Assembly (NCBI RefSeq): GCF_018991925.1
Contig: NW_024737068.1
Span: 6,687,061 to 6,751,060, forward strand
Length of the DNA: 64,000 bases
DNA from: Homarus americanus
Taxonomy: Eukaryota > Arthropoda > Malacostraca > Decapoda > Nephropidae
Reading direction: 5' to 3'
Shown here in pieces: positions 11,899 to 23,413 of the stretch. How positions within the stretch are numbered: position 1 is the stretch's first letter; each line of letters starts with the position of its first letter. A program made the position numbers and the translations under genes. The notes under the pieces are model-generated. The model did not search any database and had not been told where the DNA came from. It worked only from the letters and a program-made list of their open reading frames with translations.

Positions 11899-12879
11899 AA
11901 TATCTTGAATATAATACTACCAAAAATATTAAAAAATTACTCACGGTCGTCTTGTTGGTGGCGTCATTCTGAGGTCACTAATTATCACGTAAGCGAGATC
12001 ACTAATTATCACTAAGCGAGATAAAAAATTATCACTAAGCGAGATCACAAATTATCACTTACCAAGATCATTAAATTCCACTCAACCAGGACCACTTATC
12101 ACTAAGTCACAGTCATTAAATATCTCAAAAATATATTACTCACGATATTATCACGTATCACCCTGAAGATGTGTCTGATATTATCGACATTTTTACCAAT
12201 AAATTCTTAAACACCCATAAGTCTGAGAAAAGTTTGTTTGCATCACACCATTTGATCTTGGTACTTTAATCTTTTTCTAATCTTTCTAAAAGCTTTTTAT
12301 CGTTAGAAGTATACGAAAGTTAAATAATATTCATAAAATAAATATAAATAGATGGGTGCAAGAAATATAACAGGTGTCATATATCTTTGTAGTAATAAAT
12401 ATTTCATATCTTATAGGAAAATTACGGGTACACATCGAGTATGCTTAGAACGTCATAATTTAACTGCTCATAAAATATTTGCTACACGATCTAATGAAAC
12501 ACGTATGATTAGATTCATATATATATAATATTACTGTTAATACTAGAACTAATACTGATATTAATATTGTCACAACCACAGGAAACTGTTCATGTTTATA
12601 TGGAGTACTGTAATAGGGCAAAGATTATGGCAGTATGTCGACTTGACTCACTTGTTAAACCTGACGTAAAAATGGATGGTGAAGAAATTATTTTACACGT
12701 ATGTATGAGTGCTGTTAAATCTACAAATATAGTATTGTTACACGAATGGGATTTGTGCATTTGGCCTCTTTATACCTTACAACACCCCTAAGGAAGGTGG
12801 ATAACTTCGTTGGCAACTGACAGTGCCCATTGCCACCGCATTGCCGTTAATGTTTTTATTGTTTTAATATTGGCAAACC
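11899..12879. other. unassigned AT-rich DNA
   Basis: From 11975 to 12125 a short decayed repeat (ATCACTAATTATCACTAAGCGAG) is tandemly present four to five times. The rest shows no gene. One 74-codon open frame (12567-12791) has no recognisable domain and no splice context. Confidence 0.4.
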
Positions 12880-13020
12880 AGATCTGAAAAAGTGGCTACA
12901 AACACTTCAGGGATCCCACAAGGTGTTGTCACCAAGTTTCATGAAAATCGGTAAAGCAGTTTTTCGGCCTTTCGGGTGTGTGCTTTGGAACATAAGGCGA
13001 ACGCTGGCCACTCGTAGGGA
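12880..13020. mobile_element. possible TE 3'-region fragment
   Basis: Contains CAAGTTTCATGAAAATCGGT followed by AAAGCAGTTTTTCGG, a motif I associate with 3' regions of arthropod repeats such as RTE LINEs or Helitrons. The family cannot be fixed. Confidence 0.35.
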
Positions 13021-13814
13021 TTCACGGGCCATTGCAATTATTATTATATCATTTTAAGAAGCAAAAAGTAATATTTTTCTTTTCGTTATCAGCAACCTCC
13101 ATTACCTATAGGTGCAGCATTTAGTAATGTAGCATGCCTGTATGAGCTGCAAGGGGGGCGGGGCTTGTGCCGTCAGCCACAAAAACGACAAGAGAATATT
13201 CTTTCAATATACTTTGTTGGGGTAAATAATCATGTGACAATAATCACTCAGATTATTATAAAGGCAGATGCAAACCCCCATGCTTGACCCGGAGGTATCA
13301 AGCATGTAAGCTTTAATAGAAGATTACATCATCCATCGTACGCTATAACGTTCACAAACTGACCTTTTGTTTATTTGCCATTCATATATGTTTCTTCAGA
13401 TATTTTTTAGAATAACTTAACCTTAGAGTGACCATAACTATACTATCATTATTAATACACCCTCGCTATATATTATAATATATGTATACAAAATCTCAAA
13501 GCGCTAGTAGCTGAAAACGTTTAGAGTGGAGGGCGGTGGTCGCCAACCCTTAGACATTGTTTACATGTGTGCATATCTATCAACATGTACAAATATTTTA
13601 ATGCCATTTCTGACATAAAAATGGCTGTGTGTAAACGACGTGTTTGTCATGTGCTCGATTGTGTGTTTGTGTGAGTGTGTGTGTGTGTTTGTTTGTGTGT
13701 TCGTTATGTTTGGTTGGTTCCTGACAATTGTTTTATTCGAGAATTAATTGGTTTGCATTTCATAGGCACTTTACTGTGTTTTGTTTGTGGAACGAGATAT
13801 ATACAAGGTGCGTA
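13021..13814. other. unassigned DNA
   Basis: No gene recognised. A short GT-rich run (about 13662-13700) precedes the CT tract. Confidence 0.35.
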
Positions 13815-13822
13815 TCTCTCTC

Positions 13823-13887
<65 letters not shown>

Positions 13888-14105
13888 CCCCCCTCCTCTC
13901 TCTCTAATTCTACACTACCTTCATCCAACTCTTCCTCTCTCTCACTCTCTCCATCTACCTTTCTCCTCCTCACCTCTCTCTCTCCTCTTCCCTTACCACC
14001 CTCCATACTATCTCACTCTCTCCATCCCGCCTTACCTCCCCTATCACTCTTTCTTTTTGTCCTCCTCCGCCACCTCCCCCCCCTCTCTCTCTCTCTCTCT
14101 CTCTC
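13815..14105. repeat. (CT)n and pyrimidine-rich tract
   Basis: A near-pure CT run of about 70 bp, then 220 bp of imperfect TC-rich sequence ending in another CT run. Confidence 0.93.
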
Positions 14106-14238
14106 ACCCTGATAGCATTAAAGAGGGGCTACACACTACACTCTACGGAGGAAGAATGGCTCCCTTGGCCATGCCATTTAGGGCCGGACTTAATTTGGAG
14201 AGAATTTCATGTTTTTTAATGAAAATAAATCGTGGGCT

Positions 14239-14240
<2 letters not shown>

Positions 14241-14318
<78 letters not shown>

Positions 14319-15023
14319 CATAAGTAAAGCGAAAGAAAGAGGTAAACAGAGCTACAGAGGAAACAACAGAGGACGAGAGAAAGAGAGAAAATTGAGAAAC
14401 TGAATGACATGGAAAAAAATAAAGGTGAGATAAATACAATAAAAAAAAGACTGAGTGAAAATAGAAAGCGAGAGAGAGAGAGAGAAAGAGAGAGAGAGGG
14501 AGAGAGAGAGTTAGTATTCTTGCCACGCCCCACCTTCGTTATAGAAACATTGTGTGTTAATACAGAGGTCCGTGGCCAGTGAATTCCTGCTGTGGGGAAA
14601 AACTTGTAGGGAAATGACCTGGTTTTAGAGAGAGATAGAGAGAGAAGGGGGAGGGAGAGATAGAGAGGGTAGAGGAGAGAAATAGATAAGGGAAAAGAAG
14701 AGAGGAGATAAATAGAGGTATAAAGAGAGGAGGGAGAGCGATGTGAAAGAGAGAGGTAAAGAGAGGGAAAGAGATAAGAGGGGAAGAATAGAGAGAGTGA
14801 GGGGAAAAGAGGAGAGAGGTAAAGACAGGTGACAGAGTAGAGAAGACAAGTGGAAAGGAGAGAGAGAAAAAAGAGGGAAAAGGGGGAGAGAGAGAGAGAA
14901 GGAGGGAGGTGGGGAAAAGGGAGAGAAGGAAGAGGAGACAGGAGAGAACAAAGGGGGAACACAGGGAAACAGAGGAATAAGAGGATGAGAAGAGATAGAG
15001 AGAAAGAGAAATGGGGGGGGGGG
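14241..15023. repeat. (GA)n and purine-rich tract
   Basis: About 78 bp of GA, then about 700 bp of GA-rich purine sequence ending in a G9 run. A 50-bp non-purine island with the words 'ccgtggccagtgaattcctgc' lies near 14570-14590. Complementary in sense to the CT tract just upstream. Confidence 0.93.
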
Positions 15024-15211
15024 TCATATCACCAGCTCATCGCCACACTCACGAGGACACTATCAACACACACAGACCCTTAAATTCAATATCTCAAACC
15101 TGGCTTCTCTCTTAAGTTCTCGCGCTCAATATTCTCGCAAACTAATGAAGGAGAACATTTGTCTCATAGCTAAGGTGAGACAGTCTTGTATAATCTCATG
15201 TCTCCATTTAG

Positions 15212-15385
15212 GGAAAATTTAACTTAGGAACCTTTATGAATCCATATATGTATCGTAGTTAAATGTGCTTTAATATTAACACTTATGAGGAAAATTTAAC
15301 TTGGGAACCTTTATGAATTACTTTCTGTATCTTAAGTGATTAAGTTAAATGGGTTTTTATATTACCATTTACGAGAGTTTAATTG
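15212..15385. repeat. tandem repeat, about 80 bp, about 2-3 copies
   Basis: GGAAAATTTAACTTAGGAAC plus CTTTATGAAT starts at 15212 and again at 15289 with one change. A third, more decayed unit starts near 15371. Confidence 0.75.
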
Positions 15386-15689
15386 TCTTAATTGTCTCTG
15401 AGAATCAGTTTCCAGTATTAATCCAACATGTAGTACTCTTGGCCTGAACCATCCGGTCATTACTTCTAACTACCCAAACTTAGCCACTCAGCGCGGCTTC
15501 TGATTGGCTCGTTATCTCTTAACTATCGGGTATTAAGTTTTATTGGTCCAAACTTTGAGATATTAGAAGATATTGTGAATAATGAACGACTTCAGAGAAT
15601 TTCCTGCAGTTTAGGTTAAATGTTGAAAATAATGGTGTTGGAAATATTGGAAATTATTATAATTCATATGTATTATAATTGATTACTAT
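15386..15689. other. unassigned DNA
   Basis: No gene. Two ATTGG (inverted CCAAT) words at about 15503 and 15542. Confidence 0.35.
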
Positions 15690-15800
15690 TATTATTATTA
15701 TTACTTTTATAAGTAGTAGTAGTAGTAGTAGTAATAGTTGTTGTTGCTGCTGTTGTTATTGTTGTTGTAGTAGAAGGACGGAGGGGAGGAGGAGAAGGAG
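15690..15800. repeat. compound trinucleotide repeat
   Basis: ATT, AGT, TTG and GGA triplet runs follow one another. Confidence 0.85.
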
Positions 15801-15878
15801 GAGGAGTGACAACAGTACAAAAACATACATATAATTTTCACTTCATTTGATACGGACAAAAATATTCCCTAACCATAT

Positions 15879-15932
15879 TAACCTAACCTAACCATATCAC
15901 CTAACCTAACCTAACCTAACCTAACCTAACCT
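15879..15932. repeat. interstitial (CCTAA)n
   Basis: About nine CCTAA pentamers, interrupted once by CATATCA. Confidence 0.9.
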
Positions 15933-16306
15933 CCAAACCATGAACTTAAGGAACCAAGGTGAAAAAAATACCTGCATTAATTACCATCATTGTATTATTA
16001 TTCGGTGTAATCTAGTTACAGTAGCCATAACAATACAATCAAAGGGTAATACATTATACATCTTAATTATAGTTGTATAATGTATAATGTATAATGTTTT
16101 AATAGTTGTTCTATATTGTATGAACTATATTACTGCACCTGGGGAAAGGGTTAAATACAGGTGTTTTATTTGAAGGTAAAAACAATTTGTAATGGGTTTA
16201 TTTTGTGTTCTGTGTTTGTTCTTTCTATTAAACCTGCCACGACGTATTAGAGGTGAGGGACTTTTTTATCTGTCTGTCTGTCTTTTTTCACTCTTTTAGT
16301 ATCATG

Positions 16307-16307
<1 letters not shown>
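15933..16307. other. unassigned AT-rich DNA
   Basis: Only short repeats (ATAATGTAT x3 near 16078-16097, TCTG x4 near 16268). No gene. Confidence 0.4.

Positions 16308-16337
<30 letters not shown>
16308..16337. repeat. (ATCT)n microsatellite
   Basis: Seven ATCT units. Confidence 0.9.
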
Positions 16338-16419
16338 TTATTCTATCTCTTACCCTGGGCAAGGTATGAATTAGCTGCTATAAAAACGGGAAGAGGAGAA
16401 AAACGATGCATTTAGGGTA

Positions 16420-16422
<3 letters not shown>

Positions 16423-16490
<68 letters not shown>
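16423..16490. repeat. (GT)n microsatellite at LINE 3' end
   Basis: A perfect run of 34 GT dinucleotides. On the minus strand it is (AC)n, directly after the 3' end of the minus-strand LINE, so it may have grown from that element's tail. Confidence 0.95.
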
Positions 16491-16493
<3 letters not shown>

Positions 16494-18879
16494 CGGTTTA
16501 TTAATAGAGTTGCAGCCGGTTGCTGAAAATATACAGACTTACATTTTTAATTTAGACATAATGATACCACTGTATTAGACCTAATTACAGGGCTGTGTGC
16601 AGTACATAAATCAGGGTTGTTTTATTATTTAACAATAGATGGGATGAATTGCTGACTATTATATCTATCGGTGTGGGCTCTTATGGGCTGAATTTTGTTG
16701 TGGCTTGGACTGCGCGAGTTGGGTGGGGGCTGCAGGTGGCAGGAGGTGTGATGGCGAGGAGGTGGTGCAGTAGTCCACTGCCAGAAGCCTTTCAGTGCTT
16801 GGTGGTGGAGGTCACTGAGGGATGGCATTTCCAGGGTGGAAGAGCGTTGGTGTAGCCGGAGTATTCTGTATGAGCATGATTCTGGGCCCCTTTCTGTACC
16901 TTCTCTAGCTGACGTTGTTGGGTGGAGTTGAGAGAGAAACGACAGGCTGGTGACGCATACGTTAGTTTGGGAGAATAAAAGGCATTGTAGATGGTCCTCA
17001 GCTCTGGCGTGGGTGTCCCAAGTGACCTAAGTCGTCATGCTGTATGAGGAGGTCAGTACAGGCTTACCCTTGATTATGTTGTTTATGGGCCTTCCAGTCA
17101 GTTGCATTACAATGTAACACCCAGGAGTTTTGGCAGACTGCACTAACTGGAAAGATAGGCACCCACTGTGACTGCTGGGGTTGCACTGGAGTGGTGGCAG
17201 TATTGATGTGTATTTTGGTTTTTAGTGTGATTTTGATGGTGACCTTGTTCTCCGTAGTCGCCACCTGTAGCCTGTCCAGGAGTGCCTTGGAGCGATGAGT
17301 AGTCTGTTTTGGTGTTGTCCGCTAGAAACCCCCACAGTGCAGTCATCCACATGCTTCCACCTGTGAGGTGTCCGACAGAGCGTCGTTGATCAGGATGAGA
17401 AGCACAAGTGGTCCCAGTCCCCTAGGGAACACCGCAGGTGGTGTTGGAGTGTAGATACCAAGCCCTGATACCTCACTGCTTGGCGACGTCCGCAAAAGAA
17501 ATCAGTGAGCCATGAGAGACCAGCCCCAGGTTGGTGGGCAGCCAGTGCAATAGCCTTGTTAGTAACAGTGCAGTGATCAACAAGGTCAAAACTCCTGAAG
17601 TCCACAAGGGCAACGGCCAATGATGTCTTACGTTTCTGCAAGTTTTTGTGCAGAAAATCCAGAAAGCTCACCAAGCAGTGTGATGTAGAGGAGGTCCTCA
17701 TATTGCCAAATTGCTGTGGATCAATTGACTGATAGATACTGGCAAATGCCCACTCAAAAACAAAGTCCTCACAAAGTAGACTGGGTATGGGGGTAATGGC
17801 AACTGGCCTGAGGTCGTGAGGGGACTGTGGGGTTGTGACCTTGGGGATGGGGGTGACAAATGCGGTTTTCCATTCATTAGGGCATTTGCTTTGTCTGGGG
17901 GATGCATTAATAATAGAACAGAGGGGGGTGGCAAGTTCGACTGCAAACTCCTTGTATATTTTGATTGGGAGGTCAATTGGGGTCGTGGAGCGTTTGGATT
18001 TAAATTTCAGGAGTTTGTTGGCGATTTCATATGGTTGGACACTGGGAGGGTGGGAGGGGGAAGGTAAGTAAGCTGGGAGGAGAGTGAGGTCAAGACTGGG
18101 TAAGGTATGGCATATGGTAGCAAAGTGGTTATTAATTATCTCAGCCGCCTCCTCACTAGGTAAATGTGAGATGAAAGGAAGTGTGGAAGACTGACGGTTG
18201 AGACCACAGAAATCTTTTACCATGGAGTACCACTGACCGATGCCGACTTCCTTGAGGCCGTGCACTTTCCTGGGATAATAAGTCTTCTTGGCAGACTTGA
18301 TTTCCCTGATGACCTGGTTACGTAGACTTTTGTACAGGCGGTGGTTGGTGTAGTATGCCTTGTTGCGCTGCTCAATAAGTCTTTTTATGCGGGGTGTAAT
18401 CCACGGGACATCATCGGGTGGATCCTCAGTGTTTTGGCTGGAAAGAAGTGGTGGTAGGCTTTGGTGATAGTGTCCAGGTAATTATCCCACTTGTTCTGCA
18501 CATCGTCTACCGTGATCACTTCAGTCCAGGGATACCGGGTTATCCATTGTCCAAAACGCCGCATGGCAGAGTCTGGGGTAGGTCGGTAAGTTCTGGCGGC
18601 AACTGGCGGTGGTGAGAAGGTGGGGGTAGGTGACCACAGCAGGGACAGGTGGGGGCTGCGTCCCATGGAGGCAGCGGCTGGGGGGGAAGGTAGTGGTTAC
18701 CGAGATCAGTCATAATGAGGTCAAGGGTGGCATTGCCATGTGTGGGAAACTCTACTATTTGTGTAAGGTGGAGGTGTTGGGTGATGTCACTGATGTCTAA
18801 CTCATTGAAGTCACCGCATATCACTAGTTTAGCACATGGGAATCTGGATCTCAGGGAGTCAGCAGTGTCAGACAGCAAC
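16491..18879 (-). mobile_element. degenerate APE-type LINE, minus strand
   Basis: Read on the minus strand, from 18879 down, it gives the C-terminal part of an apurinic-type endonuclease (VICGDFNELD near 18801-18827). A linker follows (GQWITRYPWTEV, IHPDDVPWITP in broken frames). Next is a reverse transcriptase: KIYKEFA, PISLL-like block DLRPVAITPI, then VALVDFRSFDLVDH near 17576, with a likely deletion in the usual DFSKAFD. GVPxG near 17423 has its Gln codon changed to TAG. The catalytic box reads HVDD at 17342-17353. The thumb is LLGV/WKAH-like near 17100 and the 3' UTR carries AATAAA at about 16501 (minus). Frame shifts occur near 18600, 18300 and 17395. The 5' half, before GDFN, is missing. 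It is a dead copy, and its clade (CR1/Jockey group) is a guess. Confidence 0.88.
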
Positions 18880-19760
18880 ATAAGTAAATTTGCTGATGAC
18901 ACTAAAATAGGACGTGTTATCAAATCTGACGAGGACTCGGCAAAACTACAGGAAGATCTAAAAAAAATTTTCGAATGGTCTGACAAATGGCAGATGAAAT
19001 TCAACGTCGACAAATGTAAAGTACTCAGTATAGGAGATGTAAACAGGGAAACCAGATACCAGATGAACAGCGATGCCATAGAGAAATCCGACTGCGAGAG
19101 AGATTTAGGAGTAATGATAAGTAGGAACCTTAAGCCAAGTAAACAATGTGTTTTTGCTCGTAACAAGGCTAATAAAGTACTTGGGTTCATACAAAGGAGT
19201 TTTAGTTACAAGACTAGCGAGGTCATCCTAAAACTGTATCTAGCTCTTGTGAGACCACACCTGGATTACGCAGTTCAGTTCTGGTCACCGTATTACAGAA
19301 TGGATATGGAATCCTTGGAAAGAATTAAGAGGAGAATGACAAGACTAATCCCGGGCATTAGGAACCTTGAGTATAGAGACAGGTTAAAGCATCTTAATTT
19401 GCACTCCCTTGAGAGACGTAGAGCGAGGGGCGACCTGATAGAGGTACATAAGTGGAAGGCAGGGCTAAACAAAGGTGACATTACAAAGGTACTCAAACTA
19501 TCCAACCAGGAGCGAACTCGTAACAATGGTTTTAAATTAGACAAATTTAGATTTAGGCGTGAAATAGGTAAACACTGGTTTGGAACAGAGTAGTGATGAA
19601 ATGGAACAAGCTACCAAATATCATTAACTCGAATACGCTGAATTGTTTCAAATATAGGGTTGATGCTCATATGAGCAATAGGGTTGGGTGTAAACGTGAC
19701 TGTTTCCAGCATGGGCCAATAGGCCCGCTGCAAGCCTTCCATTCTTATGTTCTTATGTTC

Positions 19761-19762
<2 letters not shown>
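18879..19762 (+). mobile_element. 5'-truncated LINE (RT C-terminus), plus strand
   Basis: Starts abruptly inside the reverse transcriptase at ISKFADDTK (FADD catalytic box 18889-18900) and reads on through FEWSDKWQMKFNVDKCKVL, DLGVMIS, LYLALVRPHLDYAVQFWSP and the C-terminal LNLHSLERRRARGDLIE. A single-base loss near 19582 shifts the frame (…HWFGTE then stop), after which VVMKWNKLP continues in another frame. The 3' end carries the short tandem tail ATTCTTATGTTCTTATG. The style is CR1/L2/Rex1-like. It is well preserved, so relatively young. An open frame extending upstream of 18879 is antisense reading of the other LINE and not part of the protein. Confidence 0.9.

Positions 19763-19804
<42 letters not shown>
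19763..19804. repeat. (GT)n microsatellite at LINE 3' end
   Basis: A perfect GT run starting immediately after the TTCTTATG tail of the plus-strand LINE. Confidence 0.95.
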
Positions 19805-19805
<1 letters not shown>

Positions 19806-19849
19806 GGGGGTTCGTGTGATAAGACCGTAACATTAACAAACTTTATAAA

Positions 19850-20180
19850 AAAAATAAGGAAAAAATAGAAATAGGAAGAGAAATGAAACGAAATAAATAT
19901 AGAGATTAAAAAGAAAGAAAGAAAAACCGATTTTAAATAAGAAAAAAGTAAATAGAGACAATAAAATAAAGGGGATAAAATTCGAGAGACAGATAGTGTA
20001 AAAAATATATAGAGAAAAACGAGAGAAAAAGAAGAAAGACAGATAGAGATAATGCGAAAAACGATAGACATAGAAAGACACAGAAAAAAGAAGAGGCAAG
20101 GAGAGAAAAGAAGAAATGGTAAGATAAAGAGCGAAAGGGAAAGGAAAAGAGAAAGAATAAAAAGAAAGAGAAAAGCAGGC
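19850..20180. repeat. A/G polypurine tract
   Basis: Plus strand strongly purine (AAGAAAGAAAG, GAGAGAGAAA). Confidence 0.8.
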
Positions 20181-20334
20181 CCACTTGGTCAATCCCATTA
20201 TACTTAGTGAAAGTTTGGGGTGAGACTTTCTATTACTTGGGGAAAGTTTAAGTAATTAGCCTCACTGGCTACTCTCTGTTAAGTCTTAAGTATATTTTTG
20301 GGTGTTAAGTAAACTTTAGCCATTATAAAGTTGA

Positions 20335-20555
20335 AAAAGTGAGAGAGATTGAGAGACAAGCAGATAGATAGAGAATGAGAAAAGGGAAAAGAGGGGGATA
20401 AAGAGAAATAAATAAATGATATGAGATGCAATACATAAAGATATAGAAGCAGTAGTAGAGAGAAGAGAGGGAGAGAAAATGTGTGAGAGAAAAAGGGAGA
20501 AGGGGAGAGAAAAAACACACAGACAGATAGACAGACAGACAGACAGAGACAGAGA
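20335..20555. repeat. GA/GACA purine-rich tract
   Basis: Imperfect GA runs ending in (GACA)n near 20520-20548. Confidence 0.8.
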
Positions 20556-20644
20556 GACCTACAGGGCGTCTTGGCAGCGTTCATCGGTTGGCTGTCGTGT
20601 GAACATCTTAAGAACACATCACCAAAGAAACAAGATGTTGTGAG

Positions 20645-20975
20645 GTGCCCCCCTCCCCCCCTCTCTCTCTTTCTCTCTCATATCCTTTAACTCCTCCCTT
20701 CACCTTTCTCTTATCTTCGTTTCCATTTGTCTTTCTATTTTCCTCTCTCCTTTTCCTTCCTTCTCCCTTCTCTCCTTTTCTACCTTTATTCCCCTCTCCC
20801 TCACTATCTTTCCATCCCCTTCCTTCGATTTTGTACCCTATCTTCCCACACTCCCCTACCCCTCTCTCCGTCTCTTTCACCTACCCCTCTCCCCTTATCC
20901 CTCACCCTCCCTCTCTCCCTTACCCCACACTACTTCTTACGCTCACCACACACTCAACACCTTATCCACGTCACA
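20645..20975. repeat. pyrimidine-rich (CTCC/CCTT) tract
   Basis: Over 300 bp of C/T-rich sequence, complementary in character to the purine tract before it. Confidence 0.8.
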
Positions 20976-21082
20976 GTTCGTTAGACAGTTGATTCCGGAT
21001 CTGGATTTAAAGTCTCTCTCTCTCTCTCTCTCTCTCGTATATTATTGTACTTTATGATATTATTAAAAACCAAACATATACA

Positions 21083-21104
21083 GTATGTATGTATGTATGT
21101 ATGT
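21083..21104. repeat. (ATGT)n, left flank of SINE
   Basis: Five GTAT/ATGT units directly before the SINE. The same repeat resumes at 21467-21511, after it. Confidence 0.9.
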
Positions 21105-21466
21105 GGAGACCTGTGGTGTAATGGTTAGCATGCTCGCTTCGCAAGCGAGCGGACCTGGGTTCGATTCCCGGGCAGGGTAAAACTATGGGCAAGTTTTTTT
21201 TACGCCATTTGCCTCTGTCTACCCAGCAGTAATTAGGAACCTGGGTGTTAATCGATTTGCGGATCGTGTTCGGGGTAATGGTTAGCCAGTGCAGTTGGTG
21301 AGTTGTCAGGTCTTCTCGGACTATTCATTGCCACAGGGTCATGCAGCTTGTTAACTTAGGGCGTGGTTATTGTGTTGGCGACAGCTTCTACACCTTGAAC
21401 AAATTCACGCCTAGGCGGCCCTTGGGCCCGCCATCCTCGTTACATGAGGGACAACCAATATTTTTG
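21105..21466 (+). mobile_element. tRNA-derived SINE
   Basis: The head is tRNA-like: box A TGGTGTAATGG (21114-21124); a 5-6 bp anticodon stem CTCGC/GCGAG around loop TTCGCAA (21138-21144), whose anticodon would read CGC (Ala); box B GGTTCGATTCC (21158-21168); and a T-stem CTGGG/CCCGG. The acceptor stem pairs in only four of seven positions, so it is not a working tRNA. The tRNA-unrelated body includes CCCAGCAGTAATTAGGAACC with TGGGTGTTAATCGA, a segment I recall from decapod SINEs. The element sits between two ATGT repeat blocks, which serve as target and/or tail. Confidence 0.85.
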
Positions 21467-21511
21467 GTATGTATGTATGTATATATATATGTACGTATGT
21501 ATGTATGTATC
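21467..21511. repeat. (GTAT)n, right flank or tail of SINE
   Basis: GTATGTATGTATGTATATAT then more GTAT units. Confidence 0.9.
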
Positions 21512-21928
21512 CAGTTTCATCTATAATAGCTTCCCGAGTTTTAGATAACCATTTAAAATTTAACAAACAACAGATTTAGACAAATAAATCCGTTTTACAT
21601 TAATATGAAATTATAGTATTGGCTCAGCACGGTACACATACATGTTTCCCATTAATATTCTATCTCTCGGCTTAAACACATGGTGGACTGACACACACAG
21701 AGACGGACAGACTGACAGACAGATAGATAGACAGACTGACAGACAGGCTGACAGGACTTACTGTAAATATGTAAAGATGAAAATATAAAGATAAAACAAT
21801 AAAACGAATCAGAGACCCATAGGAAAACAGAGAGGCAGAGAGAGAAATTAAATACTGTATAAAGAAATGAAAATAAATAATAAAAAAGAGAGAAAATTTA
21901 AATAAACATGAATAAAAGTATGAAAGAG

Positions 21929-21977
<49 letters not shown>

Positions 21978-22220
21978 AAATATAAATCAATATACATATA
22001 AAATGGATCTGAGAGAGAGACAGACGGACACAGAGAGAAATTTAATATAGATAAATGGAAATACGAAATTAATTTAATAACGTGACAGAGAGAGGAGGGA
22101 GGAGAGGGGGTGGAAAGGAGAAGAGGTTGTGTCAGCTAAACATCTCAATAATATATATCCTAAACTACTTCAGCAGGAGAGATAGTAGGCAGAGTCATAT
22201 ACTTCGATATTGAATGAAAA

Positions 22221-22223
<3 letters not shown>
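21512..22223. other. unassigned with GACA and GA runs
   Basis: Holds (GACA)n near 21703-21750 and a (GA)n run at 21933-21975. No gene. Confidence 0.5.

Positions 22224-22286
<63 letters not shown>
22224..22286. repeat. (AT)n microsatellite
   Basis: About 31 AT units. Confidence 0.95.
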
Positions 22287-22288
<2 letters not shown>

Positions 22289-22382
22289 GATTAAGTTGCT
22301 GATTCAGTAACATATATCCCAAAAGAGTAATATCTTATGTATATGACTCAATTTAAGATCTCTATATAATATTTTTTACATA

Positions 22383-22490
<108 letters not shown>

Positions 22491-22662
22491 TCCCGATTTA
22501 TATAACCAAGAACATGATAAAGAACAGACGGGATCCTTGTACCACGAAGGGGAAATATTTTTTGGGGGAAAATTCTGTTTATTTTCTGGTAAAAAATAGT
22601 TTCTTTTTAGAGGGTAAAACATAGACTTAACCTGGCCGACGTGTACAGCTTTAAGCTATACC

Positions 22663-22714
22663 GGAGAGAGAGAGAGAGAGAGAGAGAGAGTGTGTGTGTG
22701 TGTGTGTGTGTGTG
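22663..22714. repeat. compound (GA)n(GT)n microsatellite
   Basis: About 14 GA units running straight into 12 GT units. Confidence 0.95.
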
Positions 22715-22809
22715 AGCTTCCACCACCACCTACCCCCCCCTCCATCACAACCACTACACCACAGAAGGATTTAAAACCTCTTCAACTTTCAGACTAAAAA
22801 TATCGAGAA

Positions 22810-23345
22810 ACCTGAACAAGATTTATTAATATATATTCATAAAAGGATTAATTGAAATATATTCATAGAAGAATTAATTAAATTACATTTGTTGAAATAT
22901 TAACCTTATTCATACAAAAATAATTACACTATGGTCATAAAGGTAGAATTAATTAAAATTTATTCATAAAGGGGTTAAATAAAATGAATTAACAAAGAGA
23001 TTAATTAAACTATATTCATTAAAAAATATTTACCTGAAATATATTCAAAAAAGAATTATTTAGCATATATTCGTAAGACAAAAAATAATCAGAATATATT
23101 AATCACAAACAGCATAATTAAAATACAATTATAAAAAAATTAATATACCCATAGAAGAATTAATTAGAAGATGTTCATAGCACAAGAAGCAGAGTGAACA
23201 TACTCAGACATTCATTAAACGAATATCAACCCGTAAATATCTATAATACAAGGAACGTTTAAAACACAGTTAAGAAATGATTAATTGTAATATAGTCACA
23301 AAAGAATTAATTAGATTGTATTCATAAAATAATTAATTCAGGGAA
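22810..23345. repeat. decayed tandem array, about 30-45 bp units
   Basis: AAATATATTCATAAAAGAATTAATT-like units recur about fourteen times (about 22836, 22857, 22903, 22938, 22960, 23016, 23040, 23070, 23170, 23293, 23320) with substitutions and indels. Confidence 0.7.
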
Positions 23346-23357
23346 GGCTTCACCTGT

Positions 23358-23359
<2 letters not shown>

Positions 23360-23411
<52 letters not shown>
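23360..23411. repeat. (CA)n microsatellite
   Basis: About 26 CA units. Confidence 0.95.

Positions 23412-23413
<2 letters not shown>

Noticed and set aside
13675..15083. Long Ser/Leu/Pro and Arg/Glu/Lys open frames
   Set aside because: GA/CT microsatellite readings; the same applies to similar frames at 305-632, 19745-20992, 27404-27870, 32493-33057, 42599-43734, 57088-57600 and 58089-58525.
15144..15174. Short ATG frame ending at AAG|GTGAGA
   Set aside because: Donor-like site without acceptor, coding bias or continuation; expected by chance at this density.
18715..18878. N-terminal extension of the plus-strand LINE frame
   Set aside because: This part is the antisense of the minus-strand LINE endonuclease, open by chance.
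21109..21176. Functional tRNA-Ala (CGC)
   Set aside because: Anticodon and T arms are good, but the acceptor stem fails in three of seven pairs and a SINE body follows without a terminator.
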